From Smithellaceae bacterium (lineage in GTDB: Bacteria > Desulfobacterota > Syntrophia > Syntrophales > Smithellaceae): 7,739 nt of DNA. How positions within the stretch are numbered: the first letter of the stretch is position 1; each line of letters starts with the position of its first letter. The stretch is taken from contig JAQVQT010000084.1 in assembly GCA_028701435.1 (NCBI GenBank), positions 1-7,739 on the forward strand, written 5' to 3'. Made by a program: the position numbers and the translations under genes. Below the pieces are notes generated by a model, which had not been told where the DNA came from, did no database searches, and saw nothing but the letters and a program-made list of their open reading frames with translations. Shown here one piece after another: positions 1-6,976 of this stretch.

Positions 1-288
1 GTCCTTCTGCCCGTTATCATAGGAACGCTCATTACCGCGCCGGTCTGGTCGGTTGAGCCGGCCATGGGTTGGATGTACATGGTGACCGCGATCCTTGTCG
101 CGGTTTTAGGCGGGTTGGGCAACATTAAAGGCACGATCATTGCCAGTTTTTTAATCGGATTTACCCACGCCATCGTCTGTTTTGTCTTCGGAGAGCCGCG
201 CTTCATGAATTTGTCGGCGCTGATTCTCGTCATGATCATATTGGTTATTCGACCCCAGGGGTTAGCAAGGAGTGAATCGCTATGGTAG
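1..288 (+). CDS. livH: LivH-type ABC importer permease, C-terminal part (5' truncated by window edge)
   Basis: The frame is open from base 1 to the TAG at 286-288, so this is the last 95 residues of a gene that begins upstream; the first ATG in view (position 64) is internal. LivH is one of the two inner-membrane permeases of branched-chain-amino-acid-type importers. The visible part has a hydrophobic segment containing VLGGLGNIKG, which matches the conserved GGxG(S/N)xxG loop of LivH/LivM permeases. It ends in a last membrane segment followed by IRPQGL, the characteristic LivH/LivM C-terminus. Its stop codon lies inside the start of livM (7-base overlap, 282-288), so the two are probably translationally coupled. 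The family assignment is firm from the motifs and the order H-M-G-F; the substrate cannot be read from this fragment. Confidence 0.9.
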   Translation, partial: VLLPVIIGTLITAPVWSVEPAMGWMYMVTAILVAVLGGLGNIKGTIIASFLIGFTHAIVCFVFGEPRFMNLSALILVMIILVIRPQGLARSESLW

Positions 289-1322
289 AAATGGAATTAA
301 AGAGAGACCGAATTGTTATCCGGCTTGGAACAAAAAAGTGGGAATGGGTTCTTGAGCCGCGTTACTGGCGCAACACCCTGCTGTGGGCGGCCTTCCTGGC
401 GATTGCCCCGGTTGTCGCCTATTTTGTCAGCCCCGGGTTGATCAACACGATGATTTCAGCCAATATCTACGCCGCCATTGCAATGCCGCTGGCGCTGATG
501 ACCATCGGCACGGGACGCATGAATTTCGGCCCTCAATTTTACATCGGCGTGGGAGGCTATACGGCGGCGCTCTTGAGCATTGCTTACGGCTGGGGGCCCT
601 TGACCACCTTGCCTTTTGCCATCCTGATGTCGATGATCGCCGCGCTGATCTTCAGTCCTCTGGTCATCATGGCGCGGGGCCTTTACTACGTTCTCCTGAC
701 GCTGCTTCTGCCGCTGGTTTTTCTGGAAGTGACCTTCATCTATACCGACATTTTCAAGGGCGACACGGGGCTTTTCGGGATTGTGCCGCTTTTGGACACC
801 GGCAACGCCAAAAACAATTTTTTGATCATCGGCTATCTTTCCACGGCGATCATGTTTGCTTATTTGTGGTTCATCAACAAAATCCTGAAATCCCGCTACG
901 GCCTTTTAATGGCGTCGATCAACGATGATGAAGACGTTGCCCACTCCATCGGCATCAATATCAACAAGATTAAAATTATCGCGTTTGTCGCCGCCTCGAC
1001 GCTGATCGGCATCATCGGATGGTTTTACGCGCACTACTTCAGTTCGTTTGCCGGCATTACCTATCTGCCGCTTACGTTCATGCTGAAGATCCTGCTGGTC
1101 CTGATGATCGGCGGACGCGCCCAGGTATTCGGCTGCGTGGTCGGCGGCTATTTTGTCGCCTTCCTGGAGATGCTGATGATCCGGTACATGGGGCCGATCC
1201 AACCGCTGTTGTTCCCCATTATTCTTCTGATTTTGTTGTTTATTCTTCCGGAAGGCTTGTTCGGCCTTTATCGAAAGCGCCGTTATCGCGAATATTTGCC
1301 AACCATTCACGTGCGGAGGTAG
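282..1322 (+). CDS. livM: LivM-type ABC importer permease
   Basis: This is the second permease of the importer (346 residues), which pairs with LivH to form the membrane pore. A hydrophilic N-terminus of about 30 residues, somewhat long for LivM, precedes the first hydrophobic segment (about 32-50). Family landmarks are NFGPQFYIGVGGYTAALL near 81-98 (usual form: SLGHAAFFGIGAYTAA), LYYVLLTLLLP near 134-144, GDTGLFGI near 160-167, and the cytoplasmic coupling loop INDDEDVAHSIGIN near 213-226, which contacts the ATPases. GGRAQVFG near 277-284 and the C-terminal LPEGLFGL near 322-329 complete the pattern. The start ATG at 282 has AAGGAG at 267-272 with a 9-base spacer. The gene overlaps livH by 7 bases and ends 6 bases before livG. 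It appears intact. The ligand could be a branched-chain amino acid, another amino acid, or an organic or aromatic acid; the downstream CoA-transferases favour an acid. Confidence 0.94.
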   Translation: MVEMELKRDRIVIRLGTKKWEWVLEPRYWRNTLLWAAFLAIAPVVAYFVSPGLINTMISANIYAAIAMPLALMTIGTGRMNFGPQFYIGVGGYTAALLSIAYGWGPLTTLPFAILMSMIAALIFSPLVIMARGLYYVLLTLLLPLVFLEVTFIYTDIFKGDTGLFGIVPLLDTGNAKNNFLIIGYLSTAIMFAYLWFINKILKSRYGLLMASINDDEDVAHSIGININKIKIIAFVAASTLIGIIGWFYAHYFSSFAGITYLPLTFMLKILLVLMIGGRAQVFGCVVGGYFVAFLEMLMIRYMGPIQPLLFPIILLILLFILPEGLFGLYRKRRYREYLPTIHVRR

Positions 1323-1328
1323 AAAGCC

Positions 1329-2075
1329 ATGACTCCATTGGTGAAAGTGAGCAATCTGGTCAAGCGTTTCGGAGGAATCGTGGCGGTCAACGACGTATCC
1401 TTTGAAATTTACAAGGGGGAAACGCTGGGATTTATCGGCCCCAACGGCGCCGGCAAATCTACCGTGGTCAATTGTCTGACCGGTTATCTTCCCGCGACGT
1501 CCGGCAAAATCGAAATGAACGGCGTGGACATCACGCACATGAAGCCGCATCAGAGAGTGCATATGGGGCTTGCCCGCACCTATCAGATCCCGCGTCCTTT
1601 TCCGGAGCTCACCGCGCTGACCAGCGTACTGGCCAGCTCCATTTCCGGCAAAAAAAGGGTCAACCAGAGTTTTCAGGACGCCATGTATGACGCGACGCAT
1701 TATCTGGAATTCGTCGGGCTCTTCAGCAAGCGCAACATTCTGGCGCGTGACCTGACTTTTTATGAACTGAGAATGCTGGAGCTGGCGAGAGCCCTGGCCA
1801 CGACGCCCCAGTTGCTGTTTATTGACGAAGTCATGGCCGGCCTGAATCCCGGAGAAGCCAAAAACGCCATCCAGATGATCCGGAAAGCCAAGGAGCAATT
1901 CGGCATTACCGTTTTCTGGATCGAGCATGTCATGGCGGTCCTGATGGAGGCGGCCGACCGGATTGTCGCGATCAATTACGGCTCTAAATTGGCGGAAGGC
2001 ACACCGGATGAGGTGGTCAATAACGATGATGTGATTGAAGCGTATCTGGGCAGAGGGTGGAGGAAATATGCTTGA
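1329..2075 (+). CDS. livG: LivG-type ABC importer ATPase with degenerate signature motif
   Basis: This 248-residue cytoplasmic ATPase drives the LivH/LivM pore together with LivF. Visible motifs are Walker A GPNGAGKST (37-45), Q-loop Gln86 in RTYQIPRPF, Walker B LLFIDE (162-167) with catalytic Glu167, a D-loop region AGLNP (170-174), and H-loop His200 in WIEH. The QIPRPF stretch and the C-terminal EAYLG are typical of LivG. The ABC signature is abnormal: at 142-146 it reads LTFYE instead of LSxGQ/E, so the Gly that contacts the ATP gamma-phosphate in trans is Tyr145. Some LivG relatives are known to have signatures of the LT-type that also depart from LSGGQ, so this looks like a natural variant rather than decay, and the frame is otherwise intact. 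The ATG at 1329 follows GGAGGT (1315-1320) by 8 bases. The last 8 bases overlap livF. Confidence 0.94.
   Translation: MTPLVKVSNLVKRFGGIVAVNDVSFEIYKGETLGFIGPNGAGKSTVVNCLTGYLPATSGKIEMNGVDITHMKPHQRVHMGLARTYQIPRPFPELTALTSVLASSISGKKRVNQSFQDAMYDATHYLEFVGLFSKRNILARDLTFYELRMLELARALATTPQLLFIDEVMAGLNPGEAKNAIQMIRKAKEQFGITVFWIEHVMAVLMEAADRIVAINYGSKLAEGTPDEVVNNDDVIEAYLGRGWRKYA
2056..2063 (+). promoter_or_regulatory. Ribosome binding site that fixes the livF start
   Basis: The purine-rich GGTGGAGG ends 4 bases before the ATG at 2068 and lies inside the 3' end of livG. It supports ATG 2068 over the in-frame TTG at 2035, which would add 11 residues (MKRIWAEGGGN) not expected in LivF proteins; those normally begin directly with MLEV-type sequence. 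Translation of livF is therefore probably coupled to livG termination at 2073-2075. Confidence 0.7.
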
Positions 2076-2772
2076 AGTAAGTGATCTGAGCGCGTCTTAC
2101 GGCGTCATACCGGCGCTGCACGGAGTCAGTTTCAATGTCCGGCAGTCGGAAATCGTGACCATCCTGGGATCCAACGGCACGGGGAAAAGCACGATCCTCA
2201 ACGTTGTCCAGGGCATGATGACCGGCACCAGCGGCAGAGTGATCTTTCGCGACGAAGCCATTCAGGGCCTGCCGTCGCACAAAATTGTCGACCGGGGCAT
2301 TGTGCAGGTCCCGGAAGGCATGAAGAGCTTCCCGTTTATGACCGTGAAGGAAAATCTGATGCTGGGCGCCTACCGGAAAACCTCCTGGTCCAAAAGAAAA
2401 CAGACGATTCAGTATGTGTACAGTCTGTTTCCGATTCTGAAGGAACGTTCCAACATGTCCGCCCGCCTCCTTTCCGGCGGCGAGCAGCAGATGCTGAAAA
2501 TCGGCCGGGGACTGATGGCCAATCCGCATCTTCTGATGGTGGATGAACCGTCCATCGGTCTGGCGCCGCTTATTGTCGACAGTGTTTACGAAACGCTTGG
2601 GAAGCTTCGGGAAACGGGGCTGACCATTCTCCTGACCGAGCAAAACGCCCTGCGCGCGCTGCAACTGGCCGACCGTGGTTACATTCTTCAGGAAGGACGA
2701 ATCGTTCTGGAGGGAAGATCGGCGGAGTTGATGAAGAACAATCTGGTGAAAAAGGCATATTTGGGGAGATAG
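2068..2772 (+). CDS. livF: LivF-type ABC importer ATPase
   Basis: This is the second ATPase of the importer, 234 residues from the ATG at 2068. The protein opens with MLEVSDLSASYG, the normal LivF beginning. Motifs are Walker A GSNGTGKST (34-42), Q-loop Gln80 in VQVPEG (the VPEG after the Q-loop is a LivF hallmark), signature LSGGE (135-139), Walker B LLMVDEP (155-161) with catalytic Glu160, and TEQN (190-193), where Gln192 takes the place of the H-loop His. The EQN form is usual in LivF. Only 2 bases separate its TAG from the ATG of the first CoA-transferase, and GGGGAG (2763-2768) at the end of livF serves as that gene's ribosome binding site. This ties the transporter and CoA-transferase genes into one operon. 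No sign of truncation. Confidence 0.94.
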   Translation: MLEVSDLSASYGVIPALHGVSFNVRQSEIVTILGSNGTGKSTILNVVQGMMTGTSGRVIFRDEAIQGLPSHKIVDRGIVQVPEGMKSFPFMTVKENLMLGAYRKTSWSKRKQTIQYVYSLFPILKERSNMSARLLSGGEQQMLKIGRGLMANPHLLMVDEPSIGLAPLIVDSVYETLGKLRETGLTILLTEQNALRALQLADRGYILQEGRIVLEGRSAELMKNNLVKKAYLGR

Positions 2773-2774
2773 CA

Positions 2775-4130
2775 ATGGAAGATTATTTTTCTTATACGGC
2801 AAAACTTTTCAATCCCGATGAGGCAAGCCAAAAGCCTGAAGCGCTCAAAGGCATCCGGGTGATGGATTTTTCCCACGTCATCTTCGGGCCGATCGCCGCG
2901 AGGCTTCTGGCGGATTACGGCGCGGAAGTGATCAAACTGGAGCTGCCTTTTTACGGCGATCTGTGGCGTCCGGCGACTTACTGGGGGAAGTACTGGAAGC
3001 ATTCCAATCCCATCTGGCACAATATCACCAAGAACAAATATTTTCTTTCGGTAAATCTGCAGCTGAAAGAGTCCAAGGCCTTGATTTACAAAATGGCTGA
3101 AAGCGCGGATGTGGTCATTGAAAACTTCGCGCCCGGGACAGCGGACGCCTGGGGCATCGGCTACGAGAAAATTTCCAAGATCAATCCGAACATCATATTC
3201 TTGAGCTGTTCCACCTACGGCCAGTTCGGCCCGATGCGGTATTTCCCCGGGTGGGACCTTCTGGCCCAAGGCGCGAGCGGCGTGCTGACCCTGAACGGCT
3301 ATCCGGACACGGACAATTTTTACAAGCTGCCGGACTACGTCGGCGACTTTGTGCCGGGAAATTTTGCCTCGCTGGCCGTGCTGATGGCGCTGTACCACCG
3401 GAAGAAAACCGGAAAGGGGCAGTACATCGACATGGCGCAGACCGAAGGCCTGATGAGGACCCTGTTTCATTATACCTATTATTCTGTGACCCAAAAAGCG
3501 ATCGGGCGCACTGGAAATGTCGATCCCACGATGGTGCCGGCGGCCATTTTTAAAACGGCCGACGACAAGTTTCTGGCGCTGGCCTGCGCGACGTCCGAAC
3601 AGTTTAAAAATTTTGCCCTGGCCATCGGCAGGCCGGAGCTGTCTTCGGATCCGCGTTTTGCCGATACGCTGGAGCGGCTGAAGCCGGAAAACGCCAAAGC
3701 GCTTCATGAGATCGCGGTGGACTGGATCCGGTCGCAGTCCTGCGCCGATGTGATTCGCCTGGCCGACGATAAAAATTTTCCGGCGGCGGAGGTGGCGGAC
3801 GATTACATGATCGCCAACGAGGAATGGCGCCGCAAGCGCGGAAGCGTGGTGCTTTTCAAGGACGATGTGTACGGCAATCTGGTCATAGCCGGCCCGTCCG
3901 CCATGCTTTCCGGCACGCCTTCGAGAACCAAATGGCTGGCGCGGCCGCTGGGGTATCATAACCGTCTGGTGCTCAAGAAATTTCTGGGGTTGAGCGAAGC
4001 GGACATTGAAAAGCTGGAAAAGAAAAAAGTCATCGGAACCTTTGACGACCGGCCGGGACTGAAGCCGCCGGTCTATTACGATCTGAGCAAGGACCCCATC
4101 TATAACTACGGAAAAGAGGTTGGAAAATGA
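2775..4130 (+). CDS. CaiB/BaiF family III CoA-transferase, catalytic Asp present (subunit A)
   Basis: This 451-residue cytoplasmic enzyme should move CoA between a donor acyl-CoA and a free carboxylic acid. Family III landmarks, using Oxalobacter formyl-CoA transferase (Frc) as reference, are MDFSHVIFGP (30-39), ADYGAEVIKLE (46-56), VVIENFAPG (113-121), WGIGYE (126-131), GDFVPG (190-195) and KTGKGQYIDMAQTEG (211-225). Asp191 in GDFVPG sits 21 residues before the Thr of KTGKGQ, exactly as catalytic Asp169 does in Frc (GDSNSG to KTGRGQ), so it is the likely catalytic nucleophile. The family's active-site Gln17 position appears to be Ile36. An N-terminal extension of about 24 residues precedes the fold. 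The ATG at 2775 has GGGGAG 6 bases upstream, and the stop overlaps the next CoA-transferase gene by ATGA. Substrate unknown; racemase-like members of this family exist but also keep the Asp. Confidence 0.9.
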   Translation: MEDYFSYTAKLFNPDEASQKPEALKGIRVMDFSHVIFGPIAARLLADYGAEVIKLELPFYGDLWRPATYWGKYWKHSNPIWHNITKNKYFLSVNLQLKESKALIYKMAESADVVIENFAPGTADAWGIGYEKISKINPNIIFLSCSTYGQFGPMRYFPGWDLLAQGASGVLTLNGYPDTDNFYKLPDYVGDFVPGNFASLAVLMALYHRKKTGKGQYIDMAQTEGLMRTLFHYTYYSVTQKAIGRTGNVDPTMVPAAIFKTADDKFLALACATSEQFKNFALAIGRPELSSDPRFADTLERLKPENAKALHEIAVDWIRSQSCADVIRLADDKNFPAAEVADDYMIANEEWRRKRGSVVLFKDDVYGNLVIAGPSAMLSGTPSRTKWLARPLGYHNRLVLKKFLGLSEADIEKLEKKKVIGTFDDRPGLKPPVYYDLSKDPIYNYGKEVGK

Positions 4131-5449
4131 GCCCCAAGGAAGAAGTCTATACACGGCACGGCGGCAAGGGCGGCGACCGGGGTAAGATTCTCGCCGAAAT
4201 GATGAACGCCGAAGGAAAACCGGAAGTGCTGGACGACATTCTGGTGCTGGATGTCAGCTCGGCCAATTTTGCGGGCATTGTCGCCGCCAGCTTATTTGCG
4301 GAATTCGGCGCGGAGGTTATCAAAATCGAGCCTTCGGAAGGCGACCCGGCGCGGCAGATCACGCCGTTCGGCGTGACGGTTCAGGGAGTGGGCATTCCCT
4401 TCATGTTCGAGGGCCGCAACAAACGGTACATGACCCTCGACATTCGGAACCGGCCGGAAGACAGGAAAACGTTCGCGAAGCTGGCCAAACAGGCGGCGGT
4501 GGTGATTGAAAGCTTTGCGCCCGGCGAGATGGACGGCTGGGGAATCGGCTACCGCCAGCTTGCCGCGGAAAATCCCGGGTTGATCTACATCGCGCTTTCC
4601 GCCTACGGACAATACACGGATAAGGCCAGGGAATCCGCGAAAATGCCGGATACGGACATTACGTCCCAGGCGGGATCGGGGCTTCCCGCGCAGATGGGCG
4701 CGCCGCCCAATGAGCCGGAGCCCTATACCTGGCCTCTCAGAGGCGGCATGTGGGCGGGCTGGTATATCTCCGGTCTTTCCGCGGTCCTCGGCGGCACGGT
4801 CGCCCTCATCCACCGGCAAAACACCGGCCAGGGACAAATGGTGGATGTCGCCGGAATGGACGCCTATTCCTCCATGGTCGGCATGCCCGCCACCATCGGC
4901 TTTACCTGGGAAAAAGCCAGACCGCGCATCGGCGTTCTGGACTTCATTCTCTATCCGTACGGCCACTGGAAATGCAAGGACGGCTTTGTGGCGATCGCCG
5001 CGCCGCGGGACCATGATTTCCGCGCGCTCTTAAAGGTTCTGGGCCTGTGGGAGCAGGAAGACGACTGGCGCTATTCGTCGGACCGCATTCCCGACATTTT
5101 GGAGCAGGCCATCCACCTGCACAAGATCATAGAAGAAAAAACGCTGCTGTACACCGGCGATGAGCTGGTGAAGATGGCGCTCAATTACAGCAAAAAATCC
5201 GCCCGCTCCAAGTGGCGGGGCGGCGGCGTGCCCATCGTCATGAAGCTGATGACGCCGGAGGAAGCGATGGGAAACAAGCAGTGGCACATCCGCAAGGCTT
5301 TTCAGGAGGTGGAGGATAAAAAGCTGGGCAAATACACGATCAGCTCCAATTTCGTAAAGATGTCCGAATCGCCCCCCCGGGTCAAATGGGTGGGAAGCGA
5401 AATCGGCGGGGACAATGAATATATCCGGAAAAAATATTTAAACGATTAG
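4127..5449 (+). CDS. CaiB/BaiF family III CoA-transferase homologue lacking the catalytic Asp (subunit B)
   Basis: This 440-residue paralogue of the preceding gene shares EFGAEVIKIEP (59-69), VVIESFAPG (125-133), WGIGY (138-142), SAYGQ (158-162), NTGQGQMVDVAGMDA (232-246) and the C-terminal GGGVPIVMKLMTPEEA region (366-380) with the family. The position of the catalytic Asp is Trp212: GWYISG (211-216) replaces GDxxxG, at the same 21-residue distance from the Thr of NTGQGQ. No Asp lies in 205-216. The N-terminal HVxxGP element is also altered, to SANFAG (45-50). The protein is full length with no frameshift, so it is maintained rather than decaying. It probably forms a heteromer with subunit A; benzylsuccinate CoA-transferase BbsEF is a known two-subunit enzyme of this family. 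An N-terminal extension of about 35 residues is rich in charged residues and Gly. The ATG overlaps the upstream stop (4127-4130), with GAGGT at 4116-4120. Confidence 0.88.
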   Translation: MSPKEEVYTRHGGKGGDRGKILAEMMNAEGKPEVLDDILVLDVSSANFAGIVAASLFAEFGAEVIKIEPSEGDPARQITPFGVTVQGVGIPFMFEGRNKRYMTLDIRNRPEDRKTFAKLAKQAAVVIESFAPGEMDGWGIGYRQLAAENPGLIYIALSAYGQYTDKARESAKMPDTDITSQAGSGLPAQMGAPPNEPEPYTWPLRGGMWAGWYISGLSAVLGGTVALIHRQNTGQGQMVDVAGMDAYSSMVGMPATIGFTWEKARPRIGVLDFILYPYGHWKCKDGFVAIAAPRDHDFRALLKVLGLWEQEDDWRYSSDRIPDILEQAIHLHKIIEEKTLLYTGDELVKMALNYSKKSARSKWRGGGVPIVMKLMTPEEAMGNKQWHIRKAFQEVEDKKLGKYTISSNFVKMSESPPRVKWVGSEIGGDNEYIRKKYLND

Positions 5450-5452
5450 AAG

Positions 5453-5479
5453 GATCAAATATTCGGCAGAAATTTGATC
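5453..5479 (+). repeat. Perfect 8-base inverted repeat between CoA-transferase B and the binding protein gene
   Basis: GATCAAAT (5453-5460) and ATTTGATC (5472-5479) are exact reverse complements separated by 11 bases. The sequence starts 4 bases after the CoA-transferase B stop and is followed by GTATTTTTAAG. It could be a weak, AT-rich hairpin that attenuates or processes the transcript, or a dyad operator. The stem has only two G-C pairs and the T run is short, so it is not a convincing strong terminator. Confidence 0.6.
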
Positions 5480-5506
5480 GTATTTTTAAGGGGAATTTTG
5501 ATAAAC

Positions 5507-5514
5507 AGGAGGGG
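5507..5514 (+). promoter_or_regulatory. Strong ribosome binding site of the binding protein gene
   Basis: AGGAGGGG is the closest match to the Shine-Dalgarno consensus in the window. It lies 4 bases before ATG 5519 and 7 before ATG 5522, and rules out the upstream in-frame TTG at 5474, which falls inside the inverted repeat. A strong site suits a binding protein, which is normally needed in excess over its transporter. Confidence 0.8.
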
Positions 5515-5518
5515 AAAC

Positions 5519-6880
5519 ATGATGAAGAAAGCAAGCAGAGTCAAGATGGTCGTTGTGACGGCGCTGGTACTGCTGGTTGCGATTGCTATCAGCGTACCAT
5601 CCGTTGCAGTGGCGCAGCCGAAGGGAGAGCCGTTTGTGATCGGCTACATCGGCATGGTCGGATCGCCGGGCACCCGCCCGTGCATGGACATTCAGAAAAT
5701 GGCGGTGGAGGAAATCAACGCCACCGGCGGCATTATGGGCCGGCCGGTCAAGTATGTGGTCATGGACAACAAGGGCGACACGTCTTTGTCCGTTGAGGCG
5801 TTTCGCAAACTGGTCATCGAGGACAAGGCGAAATTCATCTCCGTCGAAGGCCGGACGGAAATCTGCCTGGCCGTTCAGGAAGCCTCCGGCATGCTGTTCA
5901 AGGAATATCCCCATATCCTGATTTTCAACGGGCCGATGGGCGCGGAACTGACGGCGCGCATCATCGACGAGGCGCCGAAATACAATCACTGCTTCCGCGA
6001 CTGGGATCCGGAGCCGGCGCATTACGCGCAGACCAAGTATTTCTTCTGCAAGACCATGCCCCAGTATCAGAAAACGAAAAGAATTGCTTTCCTCTGGGAA
6101 GATCTTGCCTGGACCACGGAATGGCGCAAAGGCATCAGCTACATCAATCTGCCCACCTGGGAAAAAATGGCCAAGGAGTGCGGTCTGGAAGTGGTGTACA
6201 GCAAGGCGGTCAAGCCCCGCGGCACCATGTATCTGCCGATTCTGCAGGACATCAAAAAATCCAACGCCGATTTGATTTTCTACATCAGCTCGTGGTTTAC
6301 GGACACGGAATCTTTTGCCAAACAGTGGTCGGATTCCGCGGCCAGGGACATCCAGGTCAACCTCTACGGCGGTGTTGCTCAGACCCAGGATTACTGGAAG
6401 ATGACGGGCGGCAAGGCGCTGGGCGTGATCAGCTCCTACACGGATCTGGATACGATTCCCCTGACGCCCAAAACCATTCCCTTGGTGAAAAAAGCGCATG
6501 CCCGGAAGATCCCCATGCAGATCCATGTCCACATTGCCTATGCCGATATTTACCATTTCAAGTCAGCCATCGAAAGAGCCAAGGGAACCGGCAACATCAA
6601 AAACCTGATCAAGGCCATGGAAGACGTGGAAACCGTCTATTCGCTGGGCAAGATGAAATATGAAACCCGGAAAATCAAACCTTTCTATCATTCCCGCGTG
6701 AGGGTTGACGCGGCTAATCCCTGGAAGACTCATCCCGGCTACTTTCTGCAGTTGGTTGTCCAGTTCCAGGAGGGGGGCAAGATTGCTTATCTGCATGAGT
6801 CCTGCGAGGAAAACGAAAAACTGGTGTCCAAGTGGGTGGATCCCAAACGCTATAAAACACCGGCGGAGTTGAGGAAGTAA
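5519..6880 (+). CDS. Periplasmic substrate-binding protein of the Liv/HAAT type (Peripla_BP_6-like)
   Basis: This secreted receptor captures the ligand and delivers it to LivH/LivM. It has 453 residues from ATG 5519 (ATG 5522 is equally possible). The N-terminus is a classical Sec signal: positive MMKKASRVK, a hydrophobic core at about 10-26, and an AVA site with likely cleavage after Ala32. There is no lipobox Cys, so the mature protein should be soluble in the periplasm. The mature start FVIGYIGMVGSPG and the following AVEEINATGGIMGRPVKYVV (62-81) are the typical first lobe of LivJ/LivK relatives; RIAFLWEDLAW near 188-198 begins the second lobe. It is longer than E. coli LivK (about 370 residues), with extra sequence in the C-terminal third. 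Six Cys lie in the mature part (55, 116, 158, 177, 221, 429). It is the last gene of the operon. The ligand is unknown; the CoA-transferase neighbours suggest an organic or aromatic acid. Confidence 0.9.
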   Translation: MMKKASRVKMVVVTALVLLVAIAISVPSVAVAQPKGEPFVIGYIGMVGSPGTRPCMDIQKMAVEEINATGGIMGRPVKYVVMDNKGDTSLSVEAFRKLVIEDKAKFISVEGRTEICLAVQEASGMLFKEYPHILIFNGPMGAELTARIIDEAPKYNHCFRDWDPEPAHYAQTKYFFCKTMPQYQKTKRIAFLWEDLAWTTEWRKGISYINLPTWEKMAKECGLEVVYSKAVKPRGTMYLPILQDIKKSNADLIFYISSWFTDTESFAKQWSDSAARDIQVNLYGGVAQTQDYWKMTGGKALGVISSYTDLDTIPLTPKTIPLVKKAHARKIPMQIHVHIAYADIYHFKSAIERAKGTGNIKNLIKAMEDVETVYSLGKMKYETRKIKPFYHSRVRVDAANPWKTHPGYFLQLVVQFQEGGKIAYLHESCEENEKLVSKWVDPKRYKTPAELRK

Positions 6881-6898
6881 AAAAAGGTTGTTAGGTTG

Positions 6899-6932
6899 AA
6901 GGCCGAAGTCTAAAGGCTGATCTGAAGGCTGA
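6899..6932 (+). repeat. Three imperfect AAGGCYGA repeats in the intergenic tail
   Basis: AAGGCCGA (6899-6906), AAGGCTGA (6913-6920) and AAGGCTGA (6925-6932) recur at 14- and 12-base intervals between the binding protein stop and the terminator stem. GGTTG also occurs twice just upstream (about 6886-6897). The stretch is non-coding, and its role is unknown. Confidence 0.5.
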
Positions 6933-6938
6933 AAGCTA

Positions 6939-6974
6939 GGGGGCGGCATTCTTGTGAAGGCCGCCCCCTTTTTT
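6939..6974 (+). terminator. Intrinsic (Rho-independent) terminator of the transporter/CoA-transferase operon
   Basis: GGGGGCGGC (6939-6947) pairs perfectly with GCCGCCCCC (6960-6968) and is followed at once by six T (6969-6974). Inside the 12-base loop, CTT and AAG can pair further around GTG. It begins 58 bases after the binding protein stop. Read on the - strand, the same hairpin lacks a good T run, so it mainly serves the + strand operon. Confidence 0.93.
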
Positions 6975-6976
6975 CG

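Noticed and set aside
2035..2067. Upstream in-frame TTG as the livF start
   Set aside because: The extra 11 residues do not fit LivF proteins, and a good ribosome binding site precedes ATG 2068.
2688..4154. Long open frame on the - strand (488 codons) opposite CoA-transferase A
   Set aside because: It is the complement of a well-supported gene, and its translation is rich in Arg, His and Gln with no recognisable domain. Similar antisense frames lie opposite livM/livG (906-1928) and the binding protein (5486-6556); all look like codon-bias shadows.
5372..5378. Run of seven C in CoA-transferase B as a possible frameshift site
   Set aside because: The reading frame stays open on both sides for the expected family length, so there is no sign of an actual shift.
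5474..5502. Possible promoter TTGATC - 17 bases - TTTGAT before the binding protein gene
   Set aside because: Matches are only 4 of 6 in each box, and transcription would begin at about the ribosome binding site and remove it.
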